A stretch of 64,000 nucleotides of DNA from Halobacterium rubrum (lineage in GTDB: Archaea; Halobacteriota; Halobacteria; Halobacteriales; Halobacteriaceae). The DNA is taken from the NCBI RefSeq assembly GCF_021729015.1, contig NZ_JAJQQZ010000002.1, forward strand, positions 186,001 through 250,000, given 5' to 3'. Positions 43,862 to 52,962 of the stretch are shown here, one piece after another (position 1 is the first letter of the stretch; the number at the start of each line of letters is the position of its first letter). The notes below the pieces were generated by a model. It saw only the letters and a list, made by a program, of their open reading frames with translations. It did no database searches and was not told the DNA's origin. A program made the translations under genes and the position numbers.

Positions 43862-44974
43862 TCAGGCCTGTTCGAAGGCGGCGAACAGGGTCTTCCGGGT
43901 GCTGGCGTCGATGAGTTCGTCGAGCGTCGCCTTGCGTTCGGCGCTCACGCGACTGAACAGGCCCAGCGGGACGCGCGCGGTGGCGGCGTCGGCGTCGCCG
44001 CCGAGCGCTTCCGTCTGGTCGAACGCGGACGCGAGAACGTCCATCGCACTCGTGCGCACGTCGTCCGCCCGGCAGGCCGTGACGACGGTGTCCTCGTGGA
44101 CGCCGAAGGCGGCCGCCGAGGAGACGCCGTCGAGCCGGAGCAGCGTGTCCGCCGCCTCCTCGAGGGCGCTGACGGAGGGGACGCTGCCGACGTTCGTGAC
44201 GGCGAAGCTGGCGCGGCGCTCGCGGTTCGCGATGGCTTCCCCGATGACGTCGAACGTCTCGCTGCTCATGCCGGGCGCGCGCAGCGCGTCGATGGTGCCC
44301 TGGTCGGCGAACTCTTGGAGGAAGCTCGCCGCCCGGAAGTCCTCTCTCGACCGCACGCGGCGGAACTCCCGGGTGCCGGCGCGGATGCCGTACTGGAGCG
44401 CGGTCGCGACGTCCTGTTCGGGCGTGTAGCCGGCGCGCTCGAAGAACCGCGCGACGATGGTGGAGGTGGCGCCGGCTTCGCTGCCCGCGACCACCAGCGG
44501 GTGGTCGACGGCGGCGGGCCGGTGGCGGACGACCGCGACCACCGGCGGCCGGTTCGCGAACGACGGGACGGTGCCGCCGCCGCCGATGGCGACCGCACCG
44601 TCGTAGTCGTCGAGGGGGTCGTCGGCGACGTCGAGACTCAGATTGAAGAGGTTACAGAAGGCCTTGGCGTCGTCGCTGGTGACGTCGCCCTCCGCGAACA
44701 CGCGGCCCGTCACGCCCCACTCCTCGCAGAGCTCGCGGAGGCCGATTGCGGCGGCGAGCGCGTCGACGCTGGGGTTCTCCGGGACGACGAGCGCGACCGA
44801 CTCGAGGCCGGCGATGGTGTCCCGGAGCTGTACGTAGTCCTCGCTCTCGTCGACCGTTCGTCTGCGGCGGAGTACCGAACTCACTGCGTACGCGCCCGCG
44901 CCGCCGGCGACGACGGCGGTGCCCGCGAGCGCCGCGAGAACGGGGGTCGAGACTGGACCCACCTCTGGGAGCAT
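43862..44974 (-). CDS. Membrane-anchored DHH-fold protein with degenerate metal motifs
   Basis: A 370-residue protein with one N-terminal membrane helix (~10-34, PVLAALAGTAVVAGGAGAYA), followed by a DHH/DHHA1 phosphoesterase fold. The metal motifs are altered: the NxDxD motif is NPSVD (D to S at residue 69), strand 4 VAIGGGG has no Asp, the DHH motif reads VVRHRP (150-152), and the last Asp site GIxxDT is GIRAGT (Gly at 200). The general fold is clear (ATALQYGIRAGT, LRLDGVSSAAAFGV). I infer a binding protein or pseudoenzyme, perhaps related to GdpP-like nucleotide sensing. It is upstream of the phosphatase-like gene by 57 bases. Confidence 0.82.
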   Translation of the reverse strand: MLPEVGPVSTPVLAALAGTAVVAGGAGAYAVSSVLRRRRTVDESEDYVQLRDTIAGLESVALVVPENPSVDALAAAIGLRELCEEWGVTGRVFAEGDVTSDDAKAFCNLFNLSLDVADDPLDDYDGAVAIGGGGTVPSFANRPPVVAVVRHRPAAVDHPLVVAGSEAGATSTIVARFFERAGYTPEQDVATALQYGIRAGTREFRRVRSREDFRAASFLQEFADQGTIDALRAPGMSSETFDVIGEAIANRERRASFAVTNVGSVPSVSALEEAADTLLRLDGVSSAAAFGVHEDTVVTACRADDVRTSAMDVLASAFDQTEALGGDADAATARVPLGLFSRVSAERKATLDELIDASTRKTLFAAFEQA

Positions 44975-45018
44975 TGGGCCGAGAGTGACCGCGAACCGTT
45001 AAGTAGCTTGTCCCGGGA

Positions 45019-45138
45019 TCAGCGGGTCCGGTCGCGGCGACGGTCGTCGTCTGTGTCGCCGTCGCTGTCCTCGGGCTGGAAGTTCGACGGGACGACCGTC
45101 GGGTGGTCGACGCCGACTGCGGGGCGGTCGGTGCTCAT
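45019..45138 (-). CDS. 39-residue haloarchaeal protein, not in longer annotation lists
   Basis: A short frame with ATG at 45138 and TGA at 45019-45021, giving MSTDRPAVGVDHPTVVPSN, then FQPEDSDGDTDDDRRRDRTR. The composition is haloarchaeal (acidic, high GC in third positions). An AT-rich TATA-like element (taattactt, 45168-45176 on the other strand) lies about 30 bases before the start. The middle DHPTVVPSNFQPE could be conserved. No function known. It lies in the 280-base gap between pyrophosphatase and the DHH gene, on the same strand as both. Confidence 0.58.
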   Translation of the reverse strand: MSTDRPAVGVDHPTVVPSNFQPEDSDGDTDDDRRRDRTR

Positions 45139-45167
45139 CACGGTCGAACGTACGGCTGTCCGCCCCA

Positions 45168-45176
45168 AGTAATTAC
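45168..45176 (-). promoter_or_regulatory. TATA-like element for the 39-residue protein gene
   Basis: AT-rich stretch taattactt lies about 30-38 bases from the ATG at 45138, in a gap that is otherwise GC-rich. The spacing fits a leaderless haloarchaeal promoter. Confidence 0.5.
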
Positions 45177-45254
45177 CCATACGCATAACACATCGGCAGC
45201 CAGCGGCGGATGCCTTCCAGTAATCGGCAGGTGAAAACGGCGTCTACAGGAGCG

Positions 45255-45788
45255 CTACGCGAATTTCTCGTCGTAGAGGTCCTGGGCGTGCTCGATGGCG
45301 TCTTTCGCCGTCTGGGCGTCCTCCCAGCCGAGCACTTCCGTCTCCTTGCCCTCCTCGAGGTTCTTGTACGTCTCGAAGAACTCCGAAATCTCGGCCTTCT
45401 GCTGGTCGCTGAGGTCGTCGACGTCCTCGACGTCGTCGTAGCGGGGGTCCTCGTCCGGCACCGCGATGACCTTGTCGTCTTTCTCGCCGTCGTCGTCCAT
45501 CTCCATCAGGGCGACGGGGCGCGCCTCGACGACGCAGCCCGGGAACGTCTGGTCCTCGACGAGCACGAGCACGTCGAAGGGGTCGCCGTCGTCGTAGTAC
45601 GACTGCGGGATGAAGCCGTAGTCCGACGGGTAGTGGACGTTCGAGTGCAGCACGCGGTCCAGCACCACCCCGGGCACGTCCTTGTCGTACTCGTACTTGT
45701 TCCGCTCGCCTTTGAGACACTCCACGACGGCGTAGATGACGTCGGGCGCGTCGGGGCCGGTCTCGAGGTCTTCCCAGAGGTTCGTCAT
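45255..45788 (-). CDS. ppa: Inorganic pyrophosphatase (family I)
   Basis: A 177-residue soluble pyrophosphatase. The active-site segments are ECLKGERNKYEYDKD (binds PPi by Lys/Tyr), NVHYPSDYGFIPQSYYDDGD (signature), and DPFDVLVLVED with the Mg2+ Asp residues. It hydrolyses PPi, driving biosynthesis forward. Length and motifs match hexameric archaeal PPases. The C-terminus is acidic, as expected for halophiles. Gap to the right holds the PadR promoter. Confidence 0.97.
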   Translation of the reverse strand: MTNLWEDLETGPDAPDVIYAVVECLKGERNKYEYDKDVPGVVLDRVLHSNVHYPSDYGFIPQSYYDDGDPFDVLVLVEDQTFPGCVVEARPVALMEMDDDGEKDDKVIAVPDEDPRYDDVEDVDDLSDQQKAEISEFFETYKNLEEGKETEVLGWEDAQTAKDAIEHAQDLYDEKFA

Positions 45789-45869
45789 GCCTCTGGTGCT
45801 GCGACGCCGGCGGAAAAAGGGTTTTCGTATCTGTCCCCGACGTTCCCGAAACTCCGGACTGTTGAGAAG

Positions 45870-45879
45870 TGTTTAAATG
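45870..45879 (+). promoter_or_regulatory. TATA box for the PadR-family regulator
   Basis: gtttaaatg, centred about 27 bases before the ATG at 45902, fits a leaderless haloarchaeal transcript. Confidence 0.7.
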
Positions 45880-45901
45880 TACGCGGCTACTTCCCCCGCC
45901 T

Positions 45902-46252
45902 ATGTCAGAGGCACAACCCGAAACCCGGAGTGACGCCCGGGACCTGACCGCGTTCCAGAAGAACATCCTGACTGTCCTCGGCGAAGAAGCGCGATACGGT
46001 CTCGCCATCAAGCGCGAGCTCGAGGATTACTACGGGCAGGAAGTCAACCACGGCCGCCTGTACCCGAACCTCGACGACCTCGTCAACAAGGGTCTCGTCG
46101 AGAAGTCGGAACTCGACAAGCGCACCAACGAGTACGCGCTCACCGACGACGGCTTCGACGCCGTCCTCGACGACCTCGAGTGGACGCTCTCGAAGTTCGT
46201 CACCGACGGCGAGCGCCGCGAGCAGGTCGAAGCGATCGTCGCCGACGAGTAA
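45902..46252 (+). CDS. PadR-family transcriptional regulator
   Basis: A 116-residue winged helix-turn-helix protein of PadR type. The HTH core spans about 15-75: LTAFQKNILTVLGEEARYGL, EDYYGQEVNHGRLYPNLDDL and a wing LDKRTNEYALTDDGFD. A C-terminal helix (DLEWTLSKFVTDGERREQVE) is probably the dimer helix. PadR proteins repress or activate in response to stress or small ligands. Its ATG at 45902 fits the TATA box described. The gene is 113 bases divergent from ppa. Confidence 0.92.
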   Translation: MSEAQPETRSDARDLTAFQKNILTVLGEEARYGLAIKRELEDYYGQEVNHGRLYPNLDDLVNKGLVEKSELDKRTNEYALTDDGFDAVLDDLEWTLSKFVTDGERREQVEAIVADE

Positions 46253-46374
46253 GGACTGGGCATCCTCGTTTTCTCGACACTACACCACACAGCGGCCGCG
46301 CTGTCGCACTCCGAGCAGTCGGCTCTCACGCGGGAGCTGTCGGGCGCGAGCAGCCGGCGGGGGCGCCGGCGCAG

Positions 46375-46923
46375 TCAGTTGTCGCCGCGCGCGACCTCGT
46401 CGACGGCGTCCAGCGAGTCCTCGAGGACCGCGCGCTGCTCCTCGGTCGGCCACGCGTTCCGCGGGAAGAAGTCCTCGCGGAACTCCTCGCGCTCGCGGTC
46501 GGTCGCCGTGTCCATCGGCCGGGCGTAGTGGTTGTTCATGAACGCTGCGAACGCCGCGGCGTTCTCGGCGTGCACGCTCTCGTCGCCGTACTCGGCGGCG
46601 ACGCGGTCGACCAGTTCGGCGTTGCGTTCGGCCGCCGCCTCGTAGTCGCCCTGTTCGCCGCCCCCCGCCAGCGACACCTCCACCGCGCGGTCCGGGTCCT
46701 CAACGTCCGTCGGGTGGACGGTGCCGTCGTCGTCGGCCCAGTCGGCGGGGTAACAGACGAGTGTCGCGTCGGCGTCCCGCACGCGGGCGACGCGGTCGTG
46801 GTCGGCGAGCAGGTCGTCCAGCCGGTCGCGGTACGCGTCGGCCGCGGCGTCCTCACTGGCGTCGCGGGCGAGCCGCGCGAGCCGCCGCGCCTCCGAGACG
46901 ACGTCGTCGGGTAGTTCAGGCAT
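46375..46923 (-). CDS. Haloarchaeal protein downstream of RNase HI
   Basis: A 182-residue acidic, helical protein beginning MPELPDDVVSEARRLARLAR. It has DRLDDLLADHDRVARVRDAD, a strand ATLVCYPADW, and a C-terminal TATDREREEFREDFFPRNAW. No known motif. It starts eight bases before the stop of the RNase HI gene, so it is coupled to it; the same pairing is common in haloarchaea (DUF7108, as I recall). A role linked to RNA-DNA hybrid processing is only a guess from position. Confidence 0.75.
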   Translation of the reverse strand: MPELPDDVVSEARRLARLARDASEDAAADAYRDRLDDLLADHDRVARVRDADATLVCYPADWADDDGTVHPTDVEDPDRAVEVSLAGGGEQGDYEAAAERNAELVDRVAAEYGDESVHAENAAAFAAFMNNHYARPMDTATDREREEFREDFFPRNAWPTEEQRAVLEDSLDAVDEVARGDN

Positions 46924-47515
46924 CGTCGAGCGCCTCGTTGGCCAGTTCGTCGGCGCGGTCGTTTACCTCCCGCGGTACGTGAGTGATCGACCAGTCCTCG
47001 AAGCGCTCCAGCAACTCCCGGACCCGCACGCGCTTCTCGCGGAGTTCGGGGTCGTTGGTGTCCCACGCGCCCTTGACCTGCTTCTCGACGAGCTGGGAGT
47101 CGCCCCGAATCTCGATCTCGTCGAACCCGAAGTCGCCGGCGGCCTCGAGGACCGCCAGCAGGGCCTCGTACTCGGCCTGGTTGTTGGTGGCGCGGCCGAT
47201 TGTCTCGCCGTTCTCGGCGACGATGCCGCCGTCGCCCGAGACGAGCACCCAGCCGACCGAGGCGGGGCCGGGGTTGCCGCGGCTCGCACCGTCGAAGTAC
47301 GCGTGGACGCGGCCGCCGCGGTCCGGTTCGACCACGGCGGTGATGTCGGTCGGCGAGGCGCCCTGCACGACGAGTTTGTCCTCGTAGGCGACGGCGTGGG
47401 CGTCCCCGAGGTCGGCGTGCCACAGTTCGTACTCGGAGTTGCCGTCGCTGAACGAGGCGCCGGCGTCGGCCAGTTCCTCCCGGGCCGCCTCGACGTCGCA
47501 CTCGACGACTGGCAT
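46916..47515 (-). CDS. rnhA: Ribonuclease HI with N-terminal extension
   Basis: A 199-residue RNase HI. The N-terminal ~65 residues form a separate small domain (VECDVEAAREELADAGASFS), found in haloarchaeal RNase HI. Catalytic acidic residues are placed in HAYFDGASRGNPGPAS (Asp), NNQAEYEALLAVLE (Glu), IRGDSQLVEKQVKG (Asp) and NDRADELANEAL (Asp). It cuts the RNA strand of RNA-DNA hybrids, such as primers and R-loops. A TATA-like element (cataaac) lies about 30 bases upstream of the ATG at 47515. Confidence 0.94.
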   Translation of the reverse strand: MPVVECDVEAAREELADAGASFSDGNSEYELWHADLGDAHAVAYEDKLVVQGASPTDITAVVEPDRGGRVHAYFDGASRGNPGPASVGWVLVSGDGGIVAENGETIGRATNNQAEYEALLAVLEAAGDFGFDEIEIRGDSQLVEKQVKGAWDTNDPELREKRVRVRELLERFEDWSITHVPREVNDRADELANEALDDA

Positions 47516-47660
47516 TGAAGTCAGGTCACCTCGCTTCCCGTTTATGGGTTACTGTTCGTCCCGGCGGCGTTCCCGGCGGAATCGTCGCGTCCTGCGGTGG
47601 TTCTCGGCGAATCAGCCCCGGGATTGTGTCGGCTCTCCGAGGCGCCAAAACCGGCAACGG

Positions 47661-47669
47661 GTTTAAACG
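47661..47669 (+). promoter_or_regulatory. TATA box for tfb
   Basis: gtttaaacg centred ~32 bases before the ATG at 47697. A second AT-rich element (taatataaaa, 47682-47691) directly precedes the start codon and is probably part of the initiator region. Confidence 0.65.
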
Positions 47670-47696
47670 TGTGCGTGACACTAATATAAAAATGCG

Positions 47697-48662
47697 ATGA
47701 CACGGTCCACTCGCCAGCGGGAGCGAGAAACGGCGGCAGAGCAGGAGGAGGACTCCGAGGAGGGAGTACGGGAGTGCCCGGAGTGCAGCTCGGACAACCT
47801 CGTGAAGAGCTCGGACCGCGCGGAACTGGTCTGTAACGACTGCGGCCTCGTCGTCGAGGAAGAACAGATCGACCCCGGTCCGGAGTGGCGGGCGTTCAAC
47901 CACCAGGAACGACAGGAGAAGTCCCGCGTCGGCGCGCCGACGACCCAGACGATGCACGACAAGGGACTGACGACCACCATCGACTGGAAGGACAAGGACG
48001 CCTACGGCCGCTCTATCTCCTCGAAGAAACGCTCACAGATGCATCGACTGCGGAAGTGGCAGGAACGAATCCGAACCAAGGACGCCGGCGAGCGCAACCT
48101 CCAGTTCGCGCTCTCCGAGATCGACCGGATGGCGTCCGCCCTCGGCGTCCCACGGTCGGTACGCGAGGTCGCCTCGGTCATCTACCGGCGCGCGCTCAAG
48201 GAGGACCTCATCCGCGGCCGGTCCATCGAGGGCGTCGCCACCAGTGCGCTGTACGCGGCGTGCCGGAAGGAAGGTATCCCACGCAGTCTCGAAGAGATTT
48301 CGGAGGTCTCCCGGGTCGAGCGCAAGGAGATCGGCCGCACCTATCGGTACATCTCCCAGGAGCTCGGCCTCGAGATGAAGCCGGTCGACCCGAAGAAGTA
48401 CGTCCCCCGGTTCTGCTCCGAACTCGAACTCTCCGAGGAAGTACAGTCGAAAGCCAACGAGATCATCGAGACGACCGCCGAGGAGGGGCTGCTCTCCGGG
48501 AAGTCCCCCACCGGCTACGCGGCCGCGGCCATCTACGCCGCGAGCCTCCTCTGCAACGAGAAGAAGACCCAGCGCGAGGTCGCCGACGTCGCGCAGGTGA
48601 CGGAAGTCACCATCCGGAACCGCTACCAGGAGCAGATCGAAGCGATGGGCATCCACGGCTAG
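47697..48662 (+). CDS. tfb: Transcription initiation factor IIB (TFB)
   Basis: A 321-residue general transcription factor. The N-terminal zinc ribbon has CPEC (27-30) and CNDC (46-49). The B-finger/linker region [19 protein letters not shown] follows. Two cyclin folds follow (first: [20 protein letters not shown]; second: [20 protein letters not shown]), and the C-terminus ends with the BRE-recognition HTH ([20 protein letters not shown]). It recruits RNA polymerase to TBP-bound promoters. Haloarchaea have several TFB paralogues; I cannot say which this is. Confidence 0.97.
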   Translation: MTRSTRQRERETAAEQEEDSEEGVRECPECSSDNLVKSSDRAELVCNDCGLVVEEEQIDPGPEWRAFNHQERQEKSRVGAPTTQTMHDKGLTTTIDWKDKDAYGRSISSKKRSQMHRLRKWQERIRTKDAGERNLQFALSEIDRMASALGVPRSVREVASVIYRRALKEDLIRGRSIEGVATSALYAACRKEGIPRSLEEISEVSRVERKEIGRTYRYISQELGLEMKPVDPKKYVPRFCSELELSEEVQSKANEIIETTAEEGLLSGKSPTGYAAAAIYAASLLCNEKKTQREVADVAQVTEVTIRNRYQEQIEAMGIHG

Positions 48663-48838
48663 GTCGGCTCTCGCTCGCTGCTCTGCCGTCGGAGAGTGCC
48701 CACAGGGGCGTTCTGCCGGCCGTTCTTCTGCCGTATCTCGAGCCGCCGATCAGCGGCAGCACCAGCCGGACTGCCGGTTCACAGCGCCGACAGCGTGCAT
48801 CGAAGGGGTTTTGCGGGCGCCAGCGAAATCCGCCAGGT

Positions 48839-49546
48839 ATGACTGCGCCGTGGGCGGACTGGGACCACGTCCTCAAGATCGACCCCGACAAGTCGCTCGT
48901 GGACGGCGAGACGTTCGACGACGTCGCACAGACGGGCACAGACGCCATCGAGATCGGGGGGACACTGGACGTGACCACCGAGAAGATGCAGCGGGTCATC
49001 GACGCGTGCCGGAAACACGACGTGCCGCTGTACCAGGAGCCGTCGAACCCCGCCGTCGTCGTCGAGGACGACGCGCTCGACGGCTACCTCGTGCCGGTCG
49101 TGTTGAACGCCGGCGACCCGTTCTGGATCACGGGCGCGCACAAGGAGTGGGTGCGCATCTCGAATCTCGACTGGGAGCGCACCACGACGGAGGCGTACAT
49201 CGTGATGAACCCGGAGGCGAGCGTCGCGGACTACACCGACGCCGACTGCGGGCTGGACGCCGACGAGGTGGGCGCGTACGCGACCGTCGCCGAGCGCTTG
49301 CTCGGCCAGGACATCGTCTACGTGGAGTACTCGGGGACACTCGGCGACCCCGAGGTCGTCGCCGCGGCGGCCGACGGCGTCGACGACGCGACGCTGTTCT
49401 ACGGCGGCGGTGTCGGCGGCTACGACGCCGCTTACCAGATGGGGCAGTACGCCGACACGGTGGTCGTCGGCGACCTGCTGCACGACGCGGGCGTCGACGC
49501 CGTCCGGGAGACCGTGCAGGGCGTACAGGACGCCCACGCCGAGTGA
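48839..49546 (+). CDS. Geranylgeranylglyceryl phosphate synthase
   Basis: A 235-residue TIM-barrel enzyme that joins glycerol-1-phosphate and geranylgeranyl diphosphate in the first step of archaeal ether lipid synthesis. The N-terminus [19 protein letters not shown] and the segments [47 protein letters not shown] and [16 protein letters not shown] match the family, with the late GGG as phosphate clamp. The ATG at 48839 is 176 bases after tfb; an AT-rich gttttgcgg about 30 bases before it may be the promoter. Confidence 0.95.
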   Translation: MTAPWADWDHVLKIDPDKSLVDGETFDDVAQTGTDAIEIGGTLDVTTEKMQRVIDACRKHDVPLYQEPSNPAVVVEDDALDGYLVPVVLNAGDPFWITGAHKEWVRISNLDWERTTTEAYIVMNPEASVADYTDADCGLDADEVGAYATVAERLLGQDIVYVEYSGTLGDPEVVAAAADGVDDATLFYGGGVGGYDAAYQMGQYADTVVVGDLLHDAGVDAVRETVQGVQDAHAE

Positions 49547-49561
49547 CCGCGGGCTGACCGC

Positions 49562-50572
49562 TCAGTCGTCTGTTCTGGGGTCGAGGTAGGCGTAGAGGAG
49601 GTCCTGGAGGAGGCTCCCGCCGACGCCGACGACCCCGAAGACGAACGTCGTGCCGACGACCAGCTGGTAGTCACGCGTGAACACGCCGACCATCGTGTAC
49701 GCCGCCAGTCCGGGGATGCGGAAGACCGACTCGACGACGAACGTACCGAGCGCGAGGACGGACAGCAGTTCCGCGAGCGACACCGACAGCAGCGGGAGCG
49801 CGGCGTTCCGGACGGCGTGCCGTGCGCTGGCGACCGGCGACGCGCCCTTCGCGGTGAGGGTCTTCGCGGCGTCCGACTGGCAGTAGCTCAGGGCGGCGCT
49901 GCGGGTGTGGCGGAGCAGGCCGGCGACGAGGCCGACGGCGAGCACCGCGGCCGGCCAGACGTACTTCGGGGAGACGGCACGCCACGGCTCGGTACCGAAG
50001 AACGACGCGCCGCCCAGGCGGCTCACGAACGGCGCGTTCTCCCAGATGGGGCCGGCGGCGGCGCCGCCGACGTCGACCGGACCGTAGGTGACGAGCGCGA
50101 TGCCGACGACGACGCTGGTGACGCCGAGGCCGGCGTAGGCGGCGATGCGGACGCCCCAGTCGACGTTGCGTCCGGCGTACGCGCTCGCCAGGCCGCCAGC
50201 GACGCCGACAGCGTACGCGACGACGACGGCGGGGACGGTGTACGCGAGCGTCCGCGGGACGGCTTCGGCGAGCACGTCGCCGACGGGGCGGCCCAGTTCC
50301 GCCGAGAGCCCGAAGTCGAGGGTGAGCGCGCCGGCGACAAAGCGAAGGTACTGGTCGGCGAGCGACCCGGTGAGGCCGCGCTGGGCGCGGTACTGGTCGA
50401 CGGCGGCCTCGATCTCCGCCTCGGTGGCGCCGTTGCGCTGGAGCGTCGCGACCAGCGCGTTCAGGTCGGTGTTGGGTGCGGCCTTCACCACGAGGAACGT
50501 CAAGGTCACGACGGCGACCAGGGAGAGGGCGGCGAACGCGAGTCGTCGGGCGGCGTACGTCAGCCAGGTCAC
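49562..50572 (-). CDS. DppB/OppB-type ABC permease (copy 1)
   Basis: A 336-residue permease with about six membrane helices and the coupling-helix motif in RHAVRNAALPLLSVSLAELL. The first helix is RRLAFAALSLVAVVTLTFLV, and the C-terminus is DLLYAYLDPRTDD. B-type permeases form the channel with a C-type partner for peptide, nickel or related substrates. The large loop after helix 1 is typical (~65 residues). It is 125 bases downstream of copy 2 and on the same strand; its C-type partner is not obvious, as the cluster has three B-types and two C-types. Confidence 0.9.
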   Translation of the reverse strand: MTWLTYAARRLAFAALSLVAVVTLTFLVVKAAPNTDLNALVATLQRNGATEAEIEAAVDQYRAQRGLTGSLADQYLRFVAGALTLDFGLSAELGRPVGDVLAEAVPRTLAYTVPAVVVAYAVGVAGGLASAYAGRNVDWGVRIAAYAGLGVTSVVVGIALVTYGPVDVGGAAAGPIWENAPFVSRLGGASFFGTEPWRAVSPKYVWPAAVLAVGLVAGLLRHTRSAALSYCQSDAAKTLTAKGASPVASARHAVRNAALPLLSVSLAELLSVLALGTFVVESVFRIPGLAAYTMVGVFTRDYQLVVGTTFVFGVVGVGGSLLQDLLYAYLDPRTDD

Positions 50573-50697
50573 AGTCCTCCCTCAGGGGCGGCTGGCTGTC
50601 CGTGGGTAGTCGGCTGGCGGGTCGAGGACCTGGGCGAAGTGGCTGACATGGGCGGCGTTCGTCTCGGGGATGCGAGGACCGCGACGTAAAGCTTCTG

Positions 50698-51687
50698 TCA
50701 GTCCTGGGCGATGGTCGGGTCGAGGTAGCCGTACAGGACGTCCTGCAGGAAGTTCCCGCCGATGCCGACGAACACCAGTACCATCGTCGTGCCGACGATG
50801 AGCGGCGTGTCCTGGTTCTCGATGGCGTAGAGGCTGATCATCCCGAGGCCGGGGATGTTGAACACGGCCTCGAGGATGTAGACGTTCAGCATCAGAACGC
50901 CGAGAATTTCGACGAACGACAGCGTGAGGATGGGGATGGCGGCGTTCCGGAGGACGTGGCGGGCGACCCGCAGCCGGCTGGAGCCCTTGGCCTCCAGGAG
51001 TTTCACGAACGGCTTGCCCTCGTACTCGAGGGACTCCGCCCGCGAGTGCTGGAGCAGGCCGGCGACCAGCCCCAGCGACAGCACGAACGCCGGGACGGCG
51101 TACCGAAGCGGGTGCGCGAACGACCAGACTTCGCTGACGCGCGGCGTGGCGCTGATGGCCGCGCGCGTCGGCCGCAGCCACGGCATCGTGGACGGGAACT
51201 CGGTGCTGAGGTAGTGGACGAGCCAGAACGACGGCAGCCCCATCGCGAGGTAGGCGCCGAGGCGGGGAATCCCGTCGAAGACCGAGTTCCGGCGGAACGC
51301 GCCGAGCACGCCGAGGAGCGCGCCGGCGAGGAACGCCGTGACGACGCCGGGGACGACGTACGCGAGCGTGTACGGCAGGCGGTCGGCGACGACGTCCGTC
51401 ACCGGCCGTTCGAGCGCGTACGACTCGCCCCAGTCGAGGGCGACGAACCCGGTCACGAAGTTCACGTAGCGGTCGACGTGGCTGCTACCGCCGCGTTCGG
51501 CCCAGAACTCGTCGCGGAGCTCCTGGATGTCGGCCGGGCTGGCGCCCGCCCGCTGTGCGGCAGAGATCTGGCCGCCGAGGTTGTTCTGCTGGACGAGCGC
51601 CGACGCGACGAACGTCAGCGAGACGACGAGGTACGCCGCGAGCACCGCGAACGCGGCGCGCCGTGCGACGAACGACGCGTAGCTCAC
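50698..51687 (-). CDS. DppB/OppB-type ABC permease (copy 2)
   Basis: A 329-residue permease. The N-terminus FVARRAAFAVLAAYLVVSLT is helix 1, and the EAA-like motif is RHVLRNAAIPILTLSFVEIL, followed by VFNIPGLGMISLYAIENQDT, a substrate-channel loop typical for the B-type. It is divergent from the C-type permease at 51787 across 99 bases, an arrangement repeated by copy 3 and its partner. The pair probably forms one heterodimeric channel. Substrate unknown. Confidence 0.9.
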   Translation of the reverse strand: MSYASFVARRAAFAVLAAYLVVSLTFVASALVQQNNLGGQISAAQRAGASPADIQELRDEFWAERGGSSHVDRYVNFVTGFVALDWGESYALERPVTDVVADRLPYTLAYVVPGVVTAFLAGALLGVLGAFRRNSVFDGIPRLGAYLAMGLPSFWLVHYLSTEFPSTMPWLRPTRAAISATPRVSEVWSFAHPLRYAVPAFVLSLGLVAGLLQHSRAESLEYEGKPFVKLLEAKGSSRLRVARHVLRNAAIPILTLSFVEILGVLMLNVYILEAVFNIPGLGMISLYAIENQDTPLIVGTTMVLVFVGIGGNFLQDVLYGYLDPTIAQD

Positions 51688-51755
51688 GGAGAACCACCGC
51701 TGCTGGAGGGCTGGCGGAGGGACATCAGACGGGAGTGACGTGCGTCAACACAAGG

Positions 51756-51760
51756 TATAA
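51756..51760 (+). promoter_or_regulatory. TATA box for permease C copy 1
   Basis: tataa in caaggtataagcg, about 27-31 bases before the ATG at 51787; fits a leaderless transcript. Confidence 0.7.
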
Positions 51761-51786
51761 GCGTTTCGTGTCTCACAGCAACGACG

Positions 51787-52962
51787 ATGCCCTCCAGCAG
51801 ACTCGACGGAGCCGACTTCACCAGTGTCGACTGGGCCTCAGTCGACGACCGCCGCCGGGTGCGACTCCGGACGGTCGGCCTCGTCCTCGCCGTCGCAGCG
51901 CTCGCGGCTGCGTTCGTGTACGACAACTGGCTGCACAGCGGCCCACTGTGGGGGAGGTACTACCCCCAGCGCATCGACTGGCTGTTCTGGTTCGGCGCAA
52001 TCGTGTTCGCGAGGTTCGTCCTCGTGCCTGCGGCCGTCGACCGGGAGCGAACTGCCCGGTACTGGCGGCGCGTGCGCGGCGACCCGCTGGCAGTCGGGTC
52101 AGTCGCCTACCTCGTGGTGTTCGTCCTGCTGGCGCTGTTCGCGCCAGAGTTCAGGGGAATCGGGAGAGCCAGTTTGAGCCAGCAGCTGCAGCCGCCGTGG
52201 CTGTTCGGGGTGCCGGCCGACGCCATCTCGGAGTGCGTCGGGCCGGTCGTCGGCGGGCAGTGCCGGGGCACCCTCGCACACCCGTTCGGGACGAGCGGGC
52301 TCGGCATCGACGTGTTCTCGTGGGTCGTCTACGGGATGCGCGAGATCCTGATGGTGGCGCTGTCGGCAGCGGCCCTGATGGGCATCATCGCCACCGCCGT
52401 CGGTGCGGTCGCGGGCTACTACGGCGGCTGGGTCGACGACGTCCTGATGCGGTACGTCGACGTCCAGCAGACCGTGCCGACCGTCGTCGTCTACGTGCTG
52501 GTCGCGACGCTCGTGCTGCGGGACAAGGGGCTGGTCGTGCTCGCGCTGTTCTTCGGCCTCCTCGACTGGGGCGGCATCGCCCGCCTCGTGCGCAGCAACG
52601 TCATCAAGCAGCGCAGCGAGGGATACGTGCGGGCCGCGCGGACCGCGGGCGCCAGCGACCGGCACGTGCTCCGGAAGCACCTCGTGCCGAACGCGTCGCC
52701 CGCCATCGCGACCAGCCTCTCTCGCCGCGTGCCGATGCTGGTTCTGACGCAGGTCGGGCTGGCGTTCCTGCTGTTGAGCGAGTCGAACATGCGTTCTATC
52801 GGCGAGCTGCTGCGGCGGGGGCTGGCCGCCCGGTACATCTCGGGCGGCTGGATGGCGAAGTGGTGGGTGACCGTCTCGGCCGTGGTGGTCGTCGCGCTGA
52901 CCGTCGCGTCCCTGAACGTCGCCGGGGACGCCGCCCGAGACGCCCTCGACCCCCGGGACTAG
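51787..52962 (+). CDS. DppC/OppC-type ABC permease (copy 1)
   Basis: A 391-residue permease, about 90 residues longer than usual DppC, due to an N-terminal region with extra hydrophobic segments (VGLVLAVAALAAAFVY, RIDWLFWFGAIVFARFVLVP). The usual HPLGTDxLGRDV motif appears as HPFGTSGLGIDV, preceded by a Cys pair (ECVGPVVGGQCRG). The EAA-like helix is KHLVPNASPAIATS. The coupling region WGGIARLVRSNVIKQR is conserved with copy 2. The stop overlaps the convergent copy-3 B gene by four bases. Confidence 0.88.
   Translation: MPSSRLDGADFTSVDWASVDDRRRVRLRTVGLVLAVAALAAAFVYDNWLHSGPLWGRYYPQRIDWLFWFGAIVFARFVLVPAAVDRERTARYWRRVRGDPLAVGSVAYLVVFVLLALFAPEFRGIGRASLSQQLQPPWLFGVPADAISECVGPVVGGQCRGTLAHPFGTSGLGIDVFSWVVYGMREILMVALSAAALMGIIATAVGAVAGYYGGWVDDVLMRYVDVQQTVPTVVVYVLVATLVLRDKGLVVLALFFGLLDWGGIARLVRSNVIKQRSEGYVRAARTAGASDRHVLRKHLVPNASPAIATSLSRRVPMLVLTQVGLAFLLLSESNMRSIGELLRRGLAARYISGGWMAKWWVTVSAVVVVALTVASLNVAGDAARDALDPRD

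Noticed and set aside
42437-45172. A 900-residue plus-strand open frame opposite the phosphatase-like and DHH genes
   Set aside because: No family features; the opposite strand encodes recognised proteins.
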